Positions 13,600 to 21,871 of a stretch of DNA of 23,816 bases are shown piece after piece. The DNA lies in contig CAYUVY010000014.1 of NCBI GenBank assembly GCA_964448465.1, positions 1 to 23,816 on the forward strand, read 5' to 3'. The stretch is from CAYTYZ01 sp964448465 (GTDB lineage Bacteria; Patescibacteriota; Microgenomatia; UBA12405). Numbering within the stretch: position 1 is the stretch's first letter; every line of letters begins with the position of its first letter. The translations under genes were made by a program, and so were the position numbers. The notes beneath the pieces are model-generated. The model searched no databases and was not told where the DNA came from. It worked only from the letters and a program-made list of their open reading frames with translations.

Positions 13600-16254
13600 T
13601 TAGACTTTAGCCTCAGATTGTTTTATTTCAGTGTGCTTTAAAACAGTTAGGGCATTGACCCGGTCGTCGGTAGTCTTAAAGCGCATTAGGATGACTCCTT
13701 TGGTATTGCGCTTGAGGGTGGGAATATTGGCCAGTGGTAGCTTGATACTAATAGCTTTTTTGGAGGCTAGAATGATTTGATCGTCCAGCTCAGAAATGAC
13801 TGAAGCTGCGGCGACTTTACCACTTTTTGCTGTAAGATTGGCAACTTTTACACCAACTCCACCACGCTTTTGCAAAGGATATTCGTAAACACTAGTGCGC
13901 TTGCCTATACCGTGCTCCATGACTACCAGTAAATGTTGGTACTGATCCTTAGACTGAGGTGGGGTTTTGGGAATGATACTCATGGTCACCAGCTTGTCTG
14001 CATCTTTGAGCAAGATGCCACGCACACCTTGAGTGTGGCGACCCATGGGTCTAGCATCGGCCTCGGCGAATCGAATACATTTACCATTTTCAGTAACTAA
14101 AAAGACTTGGTCTTGGCCACTAGTGGTCTTGGCCCACAGTAGTTCATCTTTGGGATCGAGTTTAATAGCAGTGATACCCGATTGGCGGATGTTACCAAAT
14201 TCGTCTAAAGCGGTCTTTTTGACTACGCCTTTGAGGGTGGCGAGTAAAATGTATTTGTCAGTATTACCCTTACCTAGGGGCAAAACAGTTTGAACGGTTT
14301 CGCCTTGTTGAATCTGAATTAAGTTGACTACGGCTTGGCCCTTGGTGTGGCGGCTGCCTTCGGCTACCTCCCAAACTTTGGTTTTAAAGACCCGGCCCAG
14401 GTTGGTAAAGAATAATAGATCATCGTGAGTGGTGACGGACAAAATAGTGTCAACCTCGTCTTCGGTTTTGGTAGACATAGAACTAAGTCCCTTGCCACCA
14501 CGTTGCTGAATACGATAAGTATCTTTGGAAAGGCGTTTTAAATAGCCGGTACGGGTCATGGTAACCACAGCGTCTTCTTGAGGAATAAGGTCTTCTTCAC
14601 TAAAGTCTTCGAGGGCTCGCACATAAATTTTAGTACGACGATCATCGGTATATTTGTCCTGTATTTCCTTGTTTTCTGTGGATAAGACTTTAATCATCTT
14701 GGCCGGAACGGTGATAATGCCAGTGAGATCTTCAATTTGCAATTTGATTTGGTTATATTCGTCTTCGATCTTTTGGCGCTCCAGGGCTGCTAGGCGGCGT
14801 AGTTGCATTTCCAAGATGGCGTTGGCTTGCAAGTCGGTAAACTCGAACTTCTTCATTAAGTTCTCGCGAGCTTCTTCGACAGTTTGACTGGCACGAATGA
14901 TCTTGATGACGGCGTCTAAGTTGTCTAGGGCTATTTTGTAACCTTCTAAAATATGGGCCTTCATAGCCAAACCTTTGAGAACAAAAATGGTGCGACGGCG
15001 AACTACTTCTTGGCGATGGCGCAAAAAGAGTAATAACATTTGGCGTAAATTTAGGGTTTGAGGCGAGCCTTCGACGATGGCCAACATGTTGGCAGAAAAG
15101 CTGGTTTGTAGGGCGGTGAACTTGTAGAGCTTGTTTAAAACAGATTTGGGGTTGGCAGATTTTTTCAGTTCACAAACCACACGCACGCCGTGGCGATCAG
15201 ATTCATCGCGTAGATCAGAAATACCCACAAGTTTTTTGTCGCGAGCCAGATCGGCAATCTTTTTGACGAGTTCGGCCTTGTTGACTTGATAAGGAATTTC
15301 GGTAATGACAATACGGATTTTGCCAGATTTAGTTTCTTCAATTTTAGCTTTTCCGCGAACATCAAATTTGCCTCGACCAGTGGTGTACATTTCATGAATC
15401 CCAGCCTTGCCAAAAATTTCTCCGTAGGTGGGAAAATCGGGACCTTGGACAAATTCCAAGAGGTCTTCGACTTTACTGGTGGTTTCCAGTAAATATGAAT
15501 CTTCTTCTAGCTTGTAAACTTTTTCTAAGACTTTATCTTGGGTGGTGATAATAGGATGAGCAGGTTTGTTTTTGGTAGGATCTTTGGCAATGCTGGCATG
15601 CTTGAGAATAAGTTCGATAGCTTGAGATAGTTCTCCTAAGTTGTGGGGCGGAATTTTGGTGGCCATACCTACAGCAATACCGTCGGCGCCGTTTAACAAT
15701 AGATTGGGAATCCTGGATGGTAGGACACTGGGCTCCTGGGTGGTAGCGTCGTAGTTGTCGACCATGTCGATAGTTTCCTTTTCGATGTCATCAATCATTT
15801 CCCCGGCAATTTTGGACATTTTGGCTTCAGTGTAACGCATAGCGGCTGGAGGATCGCCGTCGATGGACCCAAAGTTACCCTGACCTTTGACTAGAGTGTA
15901 GCGCAGAGAAAAATCTTGGGCCATGCGGACCATGGCCATATATACAGACATGTCCCCGTGTGGATGATATTTACCCAAAACTTCACCAACAACTTTGGCA
16001 GACTTGGTACTCTTAGCGCCACTACTAAGACCCATTTGGTTCATGGCATAGATGATGCGGCGGTGAACTGGTTTAAGACCATCGCGGACGTCTGGTAAGG
16101 CGCGCGATACTATGACACTCATGGCGTAGTCCAAAAAGGACTTTTCCATTTCCGGAACCAGATCAACATCGATGACTTTACCTAGTGGAATCATTGGCCG
16201 TTCAGGCTTTTTGACTGGGACGGGTAAATTGTTTGTTTTAATTTCGTCGGCCAT
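13600..16254 (-). CDS. gyrA: DNA gyrase subunit A
   Basis: The DNA-cutting subunit of gyrase, which with GyrB introduces negative supercoils. The 884-residue protein contains the winged-helix/tower domain with catalytic Tyr141 (AAMRYTEAKM), and the C-terminal wrapping domain with the GyrA box QQRGGKG, which separates it from ParC. In the quinolone region, KYHPHGD is followed by MSVYM, so the positions equivalent to E. coli Ser83 and Asp87 are both Met. I start at ATG 16254; a TTG at 16272 would add six residues but overlaps the small gene upstream. It lies 1 bp after that gene and is co-oriented with gyrB, presumably in one transcript. Confidence 0.97.
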   Translation of the reverse strand: MADEIKTNNLPVPVKKPERPMIPLGKVIDVDLVPEMEKSFLDYAMSVIVSRALPDVRDGLKPVHRRIIYAMNQMGLSSGAKSTKSAKVVGEVLGKYHPHGDMSVYMAMVRMAQDFSLRYTLVKGQGNFGSIDGDPPAAMRYTEAKMSKIAGEMIDDIEKETIDMVDNYDATTQEPSVLPSRIPNLLLNGADGIAVGMATKIPPHNLGELSQAIELILKHASIAKDPTKNKPAHPIITTQDKVLEKVYKLEEDSYLLETTSKVEDLLEFVQGPDFPTYGEIFGKAGIHEMYTTGRGKFDVRGKAKIEETKSGKIRIVITEIPYQVNKAELVKKIADLARDKKLVGISDLRDESDRHGVRVVCELKKSANPKSVLNKLYKFTALQTSFSANMLAIVEGSPQTLNLRQMLLLFLRHRQEVVRRRTIFVLKGLAMKAHILEGYKIALDNLDAVIKIIRASQTVEEARENLMKKFEFTDLQANAILEMQLRRLAALERQKIEDEYNQIKLQIEDLTGIITVPAKMIKVLSTENKEIQDKYTDDRRTKIYVRALEDFSEEDLIPQEDAVVTMTRTGYLKRLSKDTYRIQQRGGKGLSSMSTKTEDEVDTILSVTTHDDLLFFTNLGRVFKTKVWEVAEGSRHTKGQAVVNLIQIQQGETVQTVLPLGKGNTDKYILLATLKGVVKKTALDEFGNIRQSGITAIKLDPKDELLWAKTTSGQDQVFLVTENGKCIRFAEADARPMGRHTQGVRGILLKDADKLVTMSIIPKTPPQSKDQYQHLLVVMEHGIGKRTSVYEYPLQKRGGVGVKVANLTAKSGKVAAASVISELDDQIILASKKAISIKLPLANIPTLKRNTKGVILMRFKTTDDRVNALTVLKHTEIKQSEAKV

Positions 16255-16255
16255 A

Positions 16256-16420
16256 TTATTTAATATTGACAATAATTGTAGCTAGGATGGCAAACAAGAT
16301 AGATCCAATTAGTGATCCAGTTTTTTCTCCGAACCTTAAAGCAAGTTCTACTCTACCAAGTGAGCCCAAACCGTAAATGGCTGTAACTAGTAGAAACAAT
16401 ATGATTTTTTTAGTTTTCAT
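16256..16420 (-). CDS. 54-residue two-helix membrane protein between gyrB and gyrA
   Basis: Reading the minus strand from ATG 16418-16420 to TAA 16256-16258 gives a 54-residue protein, MKTKKIILFLLV... to ...ATIIVNIK. It has a Lys-rich start, one hydrophobic helix (about 6-22), a short charged turn (GRVELALRFGEKTG), and a second helix (about 36-52). It starts 2 bp after the gyrB stop and ends 1 bp before gyrA, so the frame exactly fills the gap, which argues that it is real. No Shine-Dalgarno is seen, but termination-reinitiation from gyrB would suffice. I do not recognise a family. Its role with gyrase is unknown; it may simply be a passenger. Confidence 0.6.
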   Translation of the reverse strand: MKTKKIILFLLVTAIYGLGSLGRVELALRFGEKTGSLIGSILFAILATIIVNIK

Positions 16421-16422
16421 AG

Positions 16423-18375
16423 TTATATATCCAGGGTGGCGAGGTGGCCGTGGGTTTGAATAAATTTTTTGCGAGGTGGAACTAATTCGCCCATGAGAAT
16501 ACTAAGAGTCTCATCGGCTTTTTGGGCATCGCTGACATTAACCCGCTTTAAAGTTCGAGATTCGGGGTTCATGGTGGTGTCCCAAAGTTGTTCAGCATCC
16601 ATTTCACCCAAACCTTTGTAACGCTGGGTGTCGTATGCTTTGGTTTTATCAATTTTGGTATTCAAAACTTTGTCGCGCTCTTCGTCGGAATAGACATATT
16701 CGGTAAACTTGCCTTGCTTGATTTTAAAAAGTGGAGGCATGGCAATATAAACGTGGCCGTTTTCGATAAGACCTGGCATGTGGCGATATAAAAAGGTGAT
16801 AAGTAGGGTTAAAATATGAGCACCATCTACATCGGCATCGGACATGAGGATAATGCGGTGGTAGCGAAGCTTACCTTTGTCAAAAGTTTCCCCAATGCCA
16901 CAGCCCAGGGCAATGATGAAATCTTTGAGCTTGTCGGAACTAACAATTTTGTCTAGGCGCATACCTTCGGTGTTAATAGCCTTACCCCAGAGAGGCAAAA
17001 TGGCTTGAAATTTTCGGTCGCGACCTTGTTTGGCAGAACCTCCAGCGGAGTCTCCTTCGACGATATATATCTCGGATTCTTCGGGACGTTTGGATTGGCA
17101 ATCGGCTAGTTTTCCAGGAAGACCCATGGAATCAAAAGCACCTTTGCGCAAGATGGCATCACGAGCTGCTTTGGCAGCACGCCTAATTTCGATAACCAAA
17201 AGAATTTTACCGACAATAGCTTTGGCCACATCGGGATGTTCTTCAAAATAAGTATCCAAACTTTCTTTGACAATTTTTTGAACAATGGGTTGGACTTCAC
17301 TGTTGCCTAGTTTTTCTTTGGTCTGGCCTTCAAACTGCAAATTTTTGGAACCCATACGTACGGCAATGACAGCACTGAGACCTTGGCGGACATCTTCGCC
17401 GGTAAAGCTATCTTCAGAATTTTTGCCTTTAAACATTTCCTTTTTCACAGCATAGTCTTTGATGGCCTTAGTTAGGGCGATTTTAAAGCCGGTCAGATGA
17501 GTTCCACCCTCGTGGGTGTTGATGATATTGACATAACTGGAAATATTTTCTTGAAAAGAATCGTTGTATTGCATGACTACTTCTAGATCTACACCATCGG
17601 AAAGTCCGTGCATGTAGACAGGTTCGTGCAAAACTGTTTTGTTTTTATTGATCTCGCGCAGCAAGGCTTTGATACCACCTTCAAAATAATAGTGGAATTC
17701 AGTAGATTTGCGCTCGTCGTAGAAGTGAAAATAAAATTTAGGTGTAAGATAGGCACGGTCCTTAATCATCTGTAAAATTGTTTTGTTGTCGAATTCCTGG
17801 GTGACGGTAAAAATTTCTGGGTCAGGCGCAAAGGTCACCGTGGTTCCATTTAAAGAATTAGGGACCTTATTGAGCAAAAACTCAACCTTAGATTTTTTTA
17901 GATCTTGTAGCTTCTGAGTAACCTTGCCTCGAGAAAACTCGATGTTTTTAAGAATTCCATCTCGGCGAATTTCTACGGCAAAATATTTGGAAAGAGCGTT
18001 GACACAAGCAGCACCAACCCCGTGCAGACCACCGGAAACTTGATAGGCCTGACCTTCGAATTTTCCACCGGAGTGGAGAGTGGTCATGAGAACTTCTACG
18101 GCAGGTTTATTGTATTTGGGCATGATGTCGAAGGGAATACCACGACCATCGTCGGCCACAGAGACAGAACCATCATTGTGGATTACTACCCAAACATTGT
18201 TGGCAAAACCAGCTAAAGCTTCATCAACAGAATTAGCAATAATTTCGTCTAAACAGTGGTGAAGTCCACGGGTATCGGTAGAACCGATATACATAGCGGG
18301 ACGCTTTCGGACCGGATCCAAACCTTCGAGAACAACTATTTGTTTGGAAGTATAATTTTGAGTACTAGGTGACAT
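16423..18375 (-). CDS. gyrB: DNA gyrase subunit B
   Basis: The ATPase subunit of gyrase. The 650-residue protein has the GHKL ATPase domain with the Mg-binding Asn/Glu helix (DEIIANSVDEA), DDGRGIP and GGLHGVGA. A transducer domain follows, then the TOPRIM domain with EGDSAGGSAKQGRDR and DADVDGAHI. The C-terminal RYKGLGEMDAEQLWDTTMNPE is classic GyrB/ParE. It lacks the large insert found in E. coli GyrB, as most bacterial versions do. Pairing with a GyrA-box-containing subunit makes gyrase the better call than topoisomerase IV. An extended -10 promoter lies directly upstream. Confidence 0.97.
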   Translation of the reverse strand: MSPSTQNYTSKQIVVLEGLDPVRKRPAMYIGSTDTRGLHHCLDEIIANSVDEALAGFANNVWVVIHNDGSVSVADDGRGIPFDIMPKYNKPAVEVLMTTLHSGGKFEGQAYQVSGGLHGVGAACVNALSKYFAVEIRRDGILKNIEFSRGKVTQKLQDLKKSKVEFLLNKVPNSLNGTTVTFAPDPEIFTVTQEFDNKTILQMIKDRAYLTPKFYFHFYDERKSTEFHYYFEGGIKALLREINKNKTVLHEPVYMHGLSDGVDLEVVMQYNDSFQENISSYVNIINTHEGGTHLTGFKIALTKAIKDYAVKKEMFKGKNSEDSFTGEDVRQGLSAVIAVRMGSKNLQFEGQTKEKLGNSEVQPIVQKIVKESLDTYFEEHPDVAKAIVGKILLVIEIRRAAKAARDAILRKGAFDSMGLPGKLADCQSKRPEESEIYIVEGDSAGGSAKQGRDRKFQAILPLWGKAINTEGMRLDKIVSSDKLKDFIIALGCGIGETFDKGKLRYHRIILMSDADVDGAHILTLLITFLYRHMPGLIENGHVYIAMPPLFKIKQGKFTEYVYSDEERDKVLNTKIDKTKAYDTQRYKGLGEMDAEQLWDTTMNPESRTLKRVNVSDAQKADETLSILMGELVPPRKKFIQTHGHLATLDI

Positions 18376-18384
18376 GGCTTTTTG

Positions 18385-18412
18385 ATTATAGCAGGTATAT
18401 TGAGCTTAGCAA
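18385..18412 (-). promoter_or_regulatory. Promoter of the gyrB operon
   Basis: On the minus strand, the -35-like TTGCTA (18407-18412) is followed by a 16-bp spacer and TATAAT (18385-18390), preceded by TGC (extended -10). The ATG lies 9 nt below the -10, so the transcript would have a leader of about 0-3 nt. This is the best promoter in the window. Confidence 0.7.
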
Positions 18413-18450
18413 TAAGCATTTTATACGTATCTTTCCAAGTAATTTATGGT

Positions 18451-19011
18451 CTACTTTTTCTTATTTATTATGGGTTTTTGGTGTAAAAATTCGGCCACAT
18501 GATAGGCAATTACAGAGCCGGCGACTAAAACATTTAGAGACTTATTGACTCCCCACATGCCAATTTCCAGGTGAACATCCGCAAGAGCCAGAGCTTCAGG
18601 GCTTATACCATTAGTCTCGTTGCCTAAAACTAAAGCTGTGGGCCCCTGGGGTATTAGATCTTGATAGTTTTGACTAGTTTTAGATTGTTCGATGGCCAGG
18701 ATTTGGTAGCCTTGTTGTTTTAATTTAGAAATAGTTTCGGTGGTGGAATAGGAATGCTCCCAGGGTACCCACTTCCAGGTACCGATAGAAGCTCTGTGGA
18801 TTTTAATATTGGGTGGAGTGACCACTTGACCACAGAGATAGATTTTTTCTACTGCCAATGCCTCGCCCAAACGGAAAAAGGAGCCGATATTAAAAGTGTC
18901 GTAGACATTGTCTAAAACTATGACTAAAGGAATACGCTTTATGTCTTTTTGTTGGGACAAACTAATCTCCTGATTGCTAACCCTAAGTTGTTTAGCGTTT
19001 AATTTGAGCAT
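18451..19011 (-). CDS. TrmH/SpoU-family (SPOUT) RNA methyltransferase
   Basis: A 186-residue stand-alone SPOUT domain that uses S-adenosylmethionine to methylate the 2'-O of ribose in tRNA or rRNA. Motif 1 is LDNVYDTFNIGSFFRLGEA with the conserved Asn and Arg. Motif 2 is ALVLGNETNGIS, and motif 3 is LEIGMWGVNKSLNVLVAGSVIAYH, which forms the knot. It is shorter than E. coli TrmH (229 aa) and lacks the RNA-binding extensions, so the target is open. AGGGGAG just before the ATG can serve as Shine-Dalgarno. Its start overlaps the upstream gene by 20 bp. Confidence 0.92.
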   Translation of the reverse strand: MLKLNAKQLRVSNQEISLSQQKDIKRIPLVIVLDNVYDTFNIGSFFRLGEALAVEKIYLCGQVVTPPNIKIHRASIGTWKWVPWEHSYSTTETISKLKQQGYQILAIEQSKTSQNYQDLIPQGPTALVLGNETNGISPEALALADVHLEIGMWGVNKSLNVLVAGSVIAYHVAEFLHQKPIINKKK

Positions 19012-19573
19012 ACTCCCCTATTTTAGCCCAAATGTCTTGCCAAGTCTCGGGTTGGAGTTGGGCTTGGGTAGAAATTAGTTTTCCTGCTTCGGTGATAAAA
19101 CAGGTGTTAATTTGTTGTAAATCTAAATTTTGATTAGTGGCTTGGTCTTGCCAGCAGAGGTCGATGTTTTTGGTGGTGCAGTTTTGGTTGATCGACAGTA
19201 TAAAATTTTGCCATTTTTGTGGATCATTGGTGTATTTTTGCACGCATAATTCCCGTATATTTTCGTTTAGCTCTCCCCTACCCCCGGGGCTACTGTAATA
19301 AATATTGTCAATTTGTAAATAATCTTTGGGATTTAGTTTGGATAGGTTGGTTACTGGAGAAAAAAGATAGACAGGGTGCAATGAAAAATGTTTGATTAGA
19401 GGGTGAGTAAAAAGTTGGGATTCAAGTAGGTTGTCTTGAAGATTTAGACTACTAACCTGGTAAGTAATATCCAGGGGTTTTGGCTCGGGAATTTGGGGTG
19501 GAGAAAAGATTAAAAATAAACTTAAAGAAAAAAAGAAAATAGACAATAAAAGATAAGGAACAGCCTGGCGCAT
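18992..19573 (-). CDS. Membrane-anchored extracytoplasmic protein with conserved-type Cys (possibly thioredoxin-like)
   Basis: A 193-residue protein with an N-terminal membrane helix (about 5-25) followed by a Pro-rich linker, so the body is outside the membrane. The region ELCVQKYTNDPQKWQNFILSI, then C, W and IDLCW, and QQINTCF with EAGKLI has the spacing of Cys, Trp and helix residues found in the helical part of DsbA/GILT-like thioredoxin folds. The CxxC redox motif I would expect before it is absent. This is a weak fold guess; I would call it hypothetical. Its ATG overlaps the upstream stop (TAATG), and its end overlaps the methyltransferase gene by 20 bp. Confidence 0.6.
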   Translation of the reverse strand: MRQAVPYLLLSIFFFSLSLFLIFSPPQIPEPKPLDITYQVSSLNLQDNLLESQLFTHPLIKHFSLHPVYLFSPVTNLSKLNPKDYLQIDNIYYSSPGGRGELNENIRELCVQKYTNDPQKWQNFILSINQNCTTKNIDLCWQDQATNQNLDLQQINTCFITEAGKLISTQAQLQPETWQDIWAKIGEYAQIKR

Positions 19574-20067
19574 TATTTAACGTATAGATGGGTAAAATCA
19601 CCGGATTTGATGATGGCTTTTAAAACTTGCTGGATACGGGTCTGGGCTTCCTCTAGAGAGATTTTTTTGGTATTACCCGGATAATAGTGAAAAATTTCGT
19701 TGCGTCCCCTTTTCCAGGCGTCCCAAAGTAGTTCGGCCAACTGCCCACCTGAGTCGTCGATTTCACAAAGTTTTTGAAAAATGGAAAAACGCTTATAGCG
19801 TAAAGAGGGATTTAAAGTCTTGCCTACGCGAAAACGATCACCTTCGTAAAGTTGCTGGTCGATAAGACCGATTTTTAGGAAAAAATATTTTAAAAAACCT
19901 TCGTAGGCCTTGGCAACTGGGGCAACTAAAAAAGAATAGTCGTGGATATCTGGGGGTAAACAAGGAATGTTGTGAACTAGGTTATAACAGTCATCTAGTA
20001 AAAAATCTTCTTGATTGCTGAGATATTTTTTGGCTTGTTCAAATAATTCTCGGGTTAGTTCGGGCAT
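19573..20067 (-). CDS. HEPN-like domain protein (RnlA/LsoA-type helical domain?)
   Basis: A 164-residue, mainly helical soluble protein. It contains AWKRGRNEIFHYYPG, in which Arg122-x4-His127 matches the Rx4-6H active-site motif of HEPN ribonucleases. YSFLVAPVAKAYEGFLKYFF and GKTLNPSL resemble the helical domain of RnlA/LsoA-type RNase toxins. HEPN proteins cut RNA in toxin-antitoxin, defence and stress systems, or act in RNA processing. No antitoxin or nucleotidyltransferase partner is seen beside it; the neighbours are membrane proteins and an RNA methyltransferase. The HEPN call is from motif and helical pattern only. Start ATG 20065-20067 is 3 bp after the upstream stop. Confidence 0.55.
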   Translation of the reverse strand: MPELTRELFEQAKKYLSNQEDFLLDDCYNLVHNIPCLPPDIHDYSFLVAPVAKAYEGFLKYFFLKIGLIDQQLYEGDRFRVGKTLNPSLRYKRFSIFQKLCEIDDSGGQLAELLWDAWKRGRNEIFHYYPGNTKKISLEEAQTRIQQVLKAIIKSGDFTHLYVK

Positions 20068-20070
20068 AGT

Positions 20071-20625
20071 TTAAAGAATAGTTAGGTAGGAAAAAAGTAG
20101 CAAGAGGGCAAAATTTAGGTACACATAATGTTTTAAATAGGCTTGAGGCAGTTGTTGTTTTAAGCGGGCAAACAGCCAGGTTTGCAAGTGAGCTTTGTCG
20201 TGAGAATAGTCATAATAAATATCCATAAATATATGCCAGTTGATGGCCAGCAAAAAGGCTTTAGTAAAAATACTACCAGTAGAGGTAAAAACAAAAGCGG
20301 AAACGGCCATTAATACTAGATGAAAAATGACGTGGTGAAAAATTAAACTAGTGTGGGTTTTGTGTTGGGCTTGCAAGATTTTTAGCATAGACAGATAATC
20401 CCCTTTTTTGGCGGCTAACATGGCGATTTTGCTTTCTTCTAAGTAACTATGGGTAACAAACCAATAGATTAAATGGTCGGTGTCTAGGAAAAATGCGCCC
20501 AAGGCTAGGCCAAAGAATAGGATTATAAAATTATAGTAGACCACTCCCCTACTCAACCAAAACAAGGAACATAGAACAAAAAAGATTAGAAGTGGTAATA
20601 AGTGTTGTTTTAGTTCTTGTTGCAC
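20071..20625 (-). CDS. Membrane protein with His/Asp motifs (YdjM/DUF457-like pattern)
   Basis: A 184-residue protein with about four hydrophobic segments. Charged residues unusual for membrane helices stand out: FFLDTDHLIYW, FHHVIFH, NWHIFMDIYYDYSHDKAH. The D-x-D-H followed by paired His and H-x3-D resembles the metal-binding pattern of YdjM/DUF457-like membrane hydrolases, but the match is loose. The frame begins with GTG (20623-20625). The next Met is 68 residues in, and an extended -10 (TGCTACACT) ends 6 nt upstream, so a leaderless GTG start is likely. It leads the four-gene group down to the methyltransferase. Confidence 0.6.
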   Translation of the reverse strand: MQQELKQHLLPLLIFFVLCSLFWLSRGVVYYNFIILFFGLALGAFFLDTDHLIYWFVTHSYLEESKIAMLAAKKGDYLSMLKILQAQHKTHTSLIFHHVIFHLVLMAVSAFVFTSTGSIFTKAFLLAINWHIFMDIYYDYSHDKAHLQTWLFARLKQQLPQAYLKHYVYLNFALLLLFSYLTIL

Positions 20626-20631
20626 TAAATA

Positions 20632-20637
20632 AGTGTA
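20632..20637 (-). promoter_or_regulatory. Extended -10 box (TACACT) of the membrane/HEPN/TrmH gene group
   Basis: TACACT preceded by TGC on the minus strand ends 6 nt before the GTG start. It implies a leaderless message beginning with GTG. Confidence 0.4.
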
Positions 20638-20643
20638 GCAGAA

Positions 20644-21870
20644 CTATTCGTACCTGAGGGCTTCGATGGGGGAAAGTTGGGAGGCGCGGCGGGCGGGAGC
20701 GGCACCAAAAATGATGCCAACGGCCGAGGACACACCAAAGGCGATAGCTACGGCGCCTGGGGTTACTTGAGCAGGAAAGAAATTGTTGATGAGTATTGAC
20801 AAAAGTCCACCAAGGATTACTCCTACAGTTCCACCTAAACAAGAAAGTACGATGGCTTCAATTAAAAACTGAGCCAAGATAGCAGTAGGTGTGGCACCCA
20901 GGGCTTTGCGCAAACCAATTTCTTTGGTGCGCTCGGTGACGGTGACAAGCATAATGTTCATAATTCCAATGCCACCCACGACCAAAGATATGGCAGCGAT
21001 GCCGGTAAGACCCAGGGTTAAAGTGCTTAATATTCCGGTAATGGTGGTTAAAATTTGACTTTGATCAAAAACGGAGAAGTTATCTTTGTCGTATTTTTGG
21101 ACTAAAGTTTTGGTAGCTTGGCGTTTGACAAAAGCCACATCTTCGGAAGTGGTGGCCTGGATGAGAATACTTTGGATGTTGCGGTTGCCGCGAAGTTCAA
21201 AGGCTATATCAAGAGGCAGATAAACATAATTATCAAAATCAGGACCGCCAAAACTTCCACCCTTTTTGTCGACTACGCCAATAATTTTTAGGTTTTTGCT
21301 GCCGACGTTTATTTCTTTGCCCAAAGGACTTTGGTTGGGAAATAAAGTTTTGGCAATTTCAAAACCCATGATCACAACATGGCTACCTTTGGTTTCTTCT
21401 TCTTTGGAAAACCAGCGGCCGTTTTCGGGAGCTGGCAGACTATTTCTGATTTTTCCATAAGTGGAAACTGTACCAACTACGGTAACAATTTCTTCTTTAT
21501 CCCTGTATTTGGCAGTTTCTTGAAGTTGGATATTGGGTAGGACCTCTCCTCTACCGTCAATATCGGCTTGTAGGTTACGAAGATCTTTTTCGGTGAAGGT
21601 TTGAGTGACAGTAGTTTGGCGGTCTTGAGCGCGAAAGCCACCTTGACGATTAAAAACTTGGCCAGGACTGACTATGACTAAATTGGAACCCAGGTCTTCA
21701 AATTGTTTTTGGATATAAACTTGAATACCAGCACCAATGGCAGTGAGTAAAATTACCGAAGTTACGCCAATAATGATACCTAGAGATGTTAAGACAGTGC
21801 GCCCTTTATTGCGCATAATAGATTTAACACTTATTTGAGAAAGTTCTAGGAGTCCTGGTTTTAACAACAT
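20644..21870 (-). CDS. MacB/YknZ-type ABC transporter permease (FtsX-like)
   Basis: A 408-residue permease with one N-terminal helix (about 20-45: GRTVLTSLGIIIGVTSVILL), a large extracytoplasmic MacB-type domain (about 50-270), and three C-terminal helices (GIGIMNIMLVTVTERTKEIG, RKALGATP, then the final helix before PARRASQLSPIEALR). These features are typical of MacB/LolE-class mechanotransmission permeases, which do not pump through a channel but act on substrates outside the membrane. I start at ATG 21870, 1 bp after the ATPase stop; the longer frame from 21951 lies inside the ATPase gene. It works with the ATPase and adaptor upstream. Confidence 0.93.
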   Translation of the reverse strand: MLLKPGLLELSQISVKSIMRNKGRTVLTSLGIIIGVTSVILLTAIGAGIQVYIQKQFEDLGSNLVIVSPGQVFNRQGGFRAQDRQTTVTQTFTEKDLRNLQADIDGRGEVLPNIQLQETAKYRDKEEIVTVVGTVSTYGKIRNSLPAPENGRWFSKEEETKGSHVVIMGFEIAKTLFPNQSPLGKEINVGSKNLKIIGVVDKKGGSFGGPDFDNYVYLPLDIAFELRGNRNIQSILIQATTSEDVAFVKRQATKTLVQKYDKDNFSVFDQSQILTTITGILSTLTLGLTGIAAISLVVGGIGIMNIMLVTVTERTKEIGLRKALGATPTAILAQFLIEAIVLSCLGGTVGVILGGLLSILINNFFPAQVTPGAVAIAFGVSSAVGIIFGAAPARRASQLSPIEALRYE

Positions 21871-21871
21871 T

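Noticed and set aside
14677..14685. Perfect DnaA box (TGTGGATAA)
   Set aside because: It is a single copy inside the gyrA coding region with no cluster or AT-rich unwinding stretch, so there is no sign of an origin.
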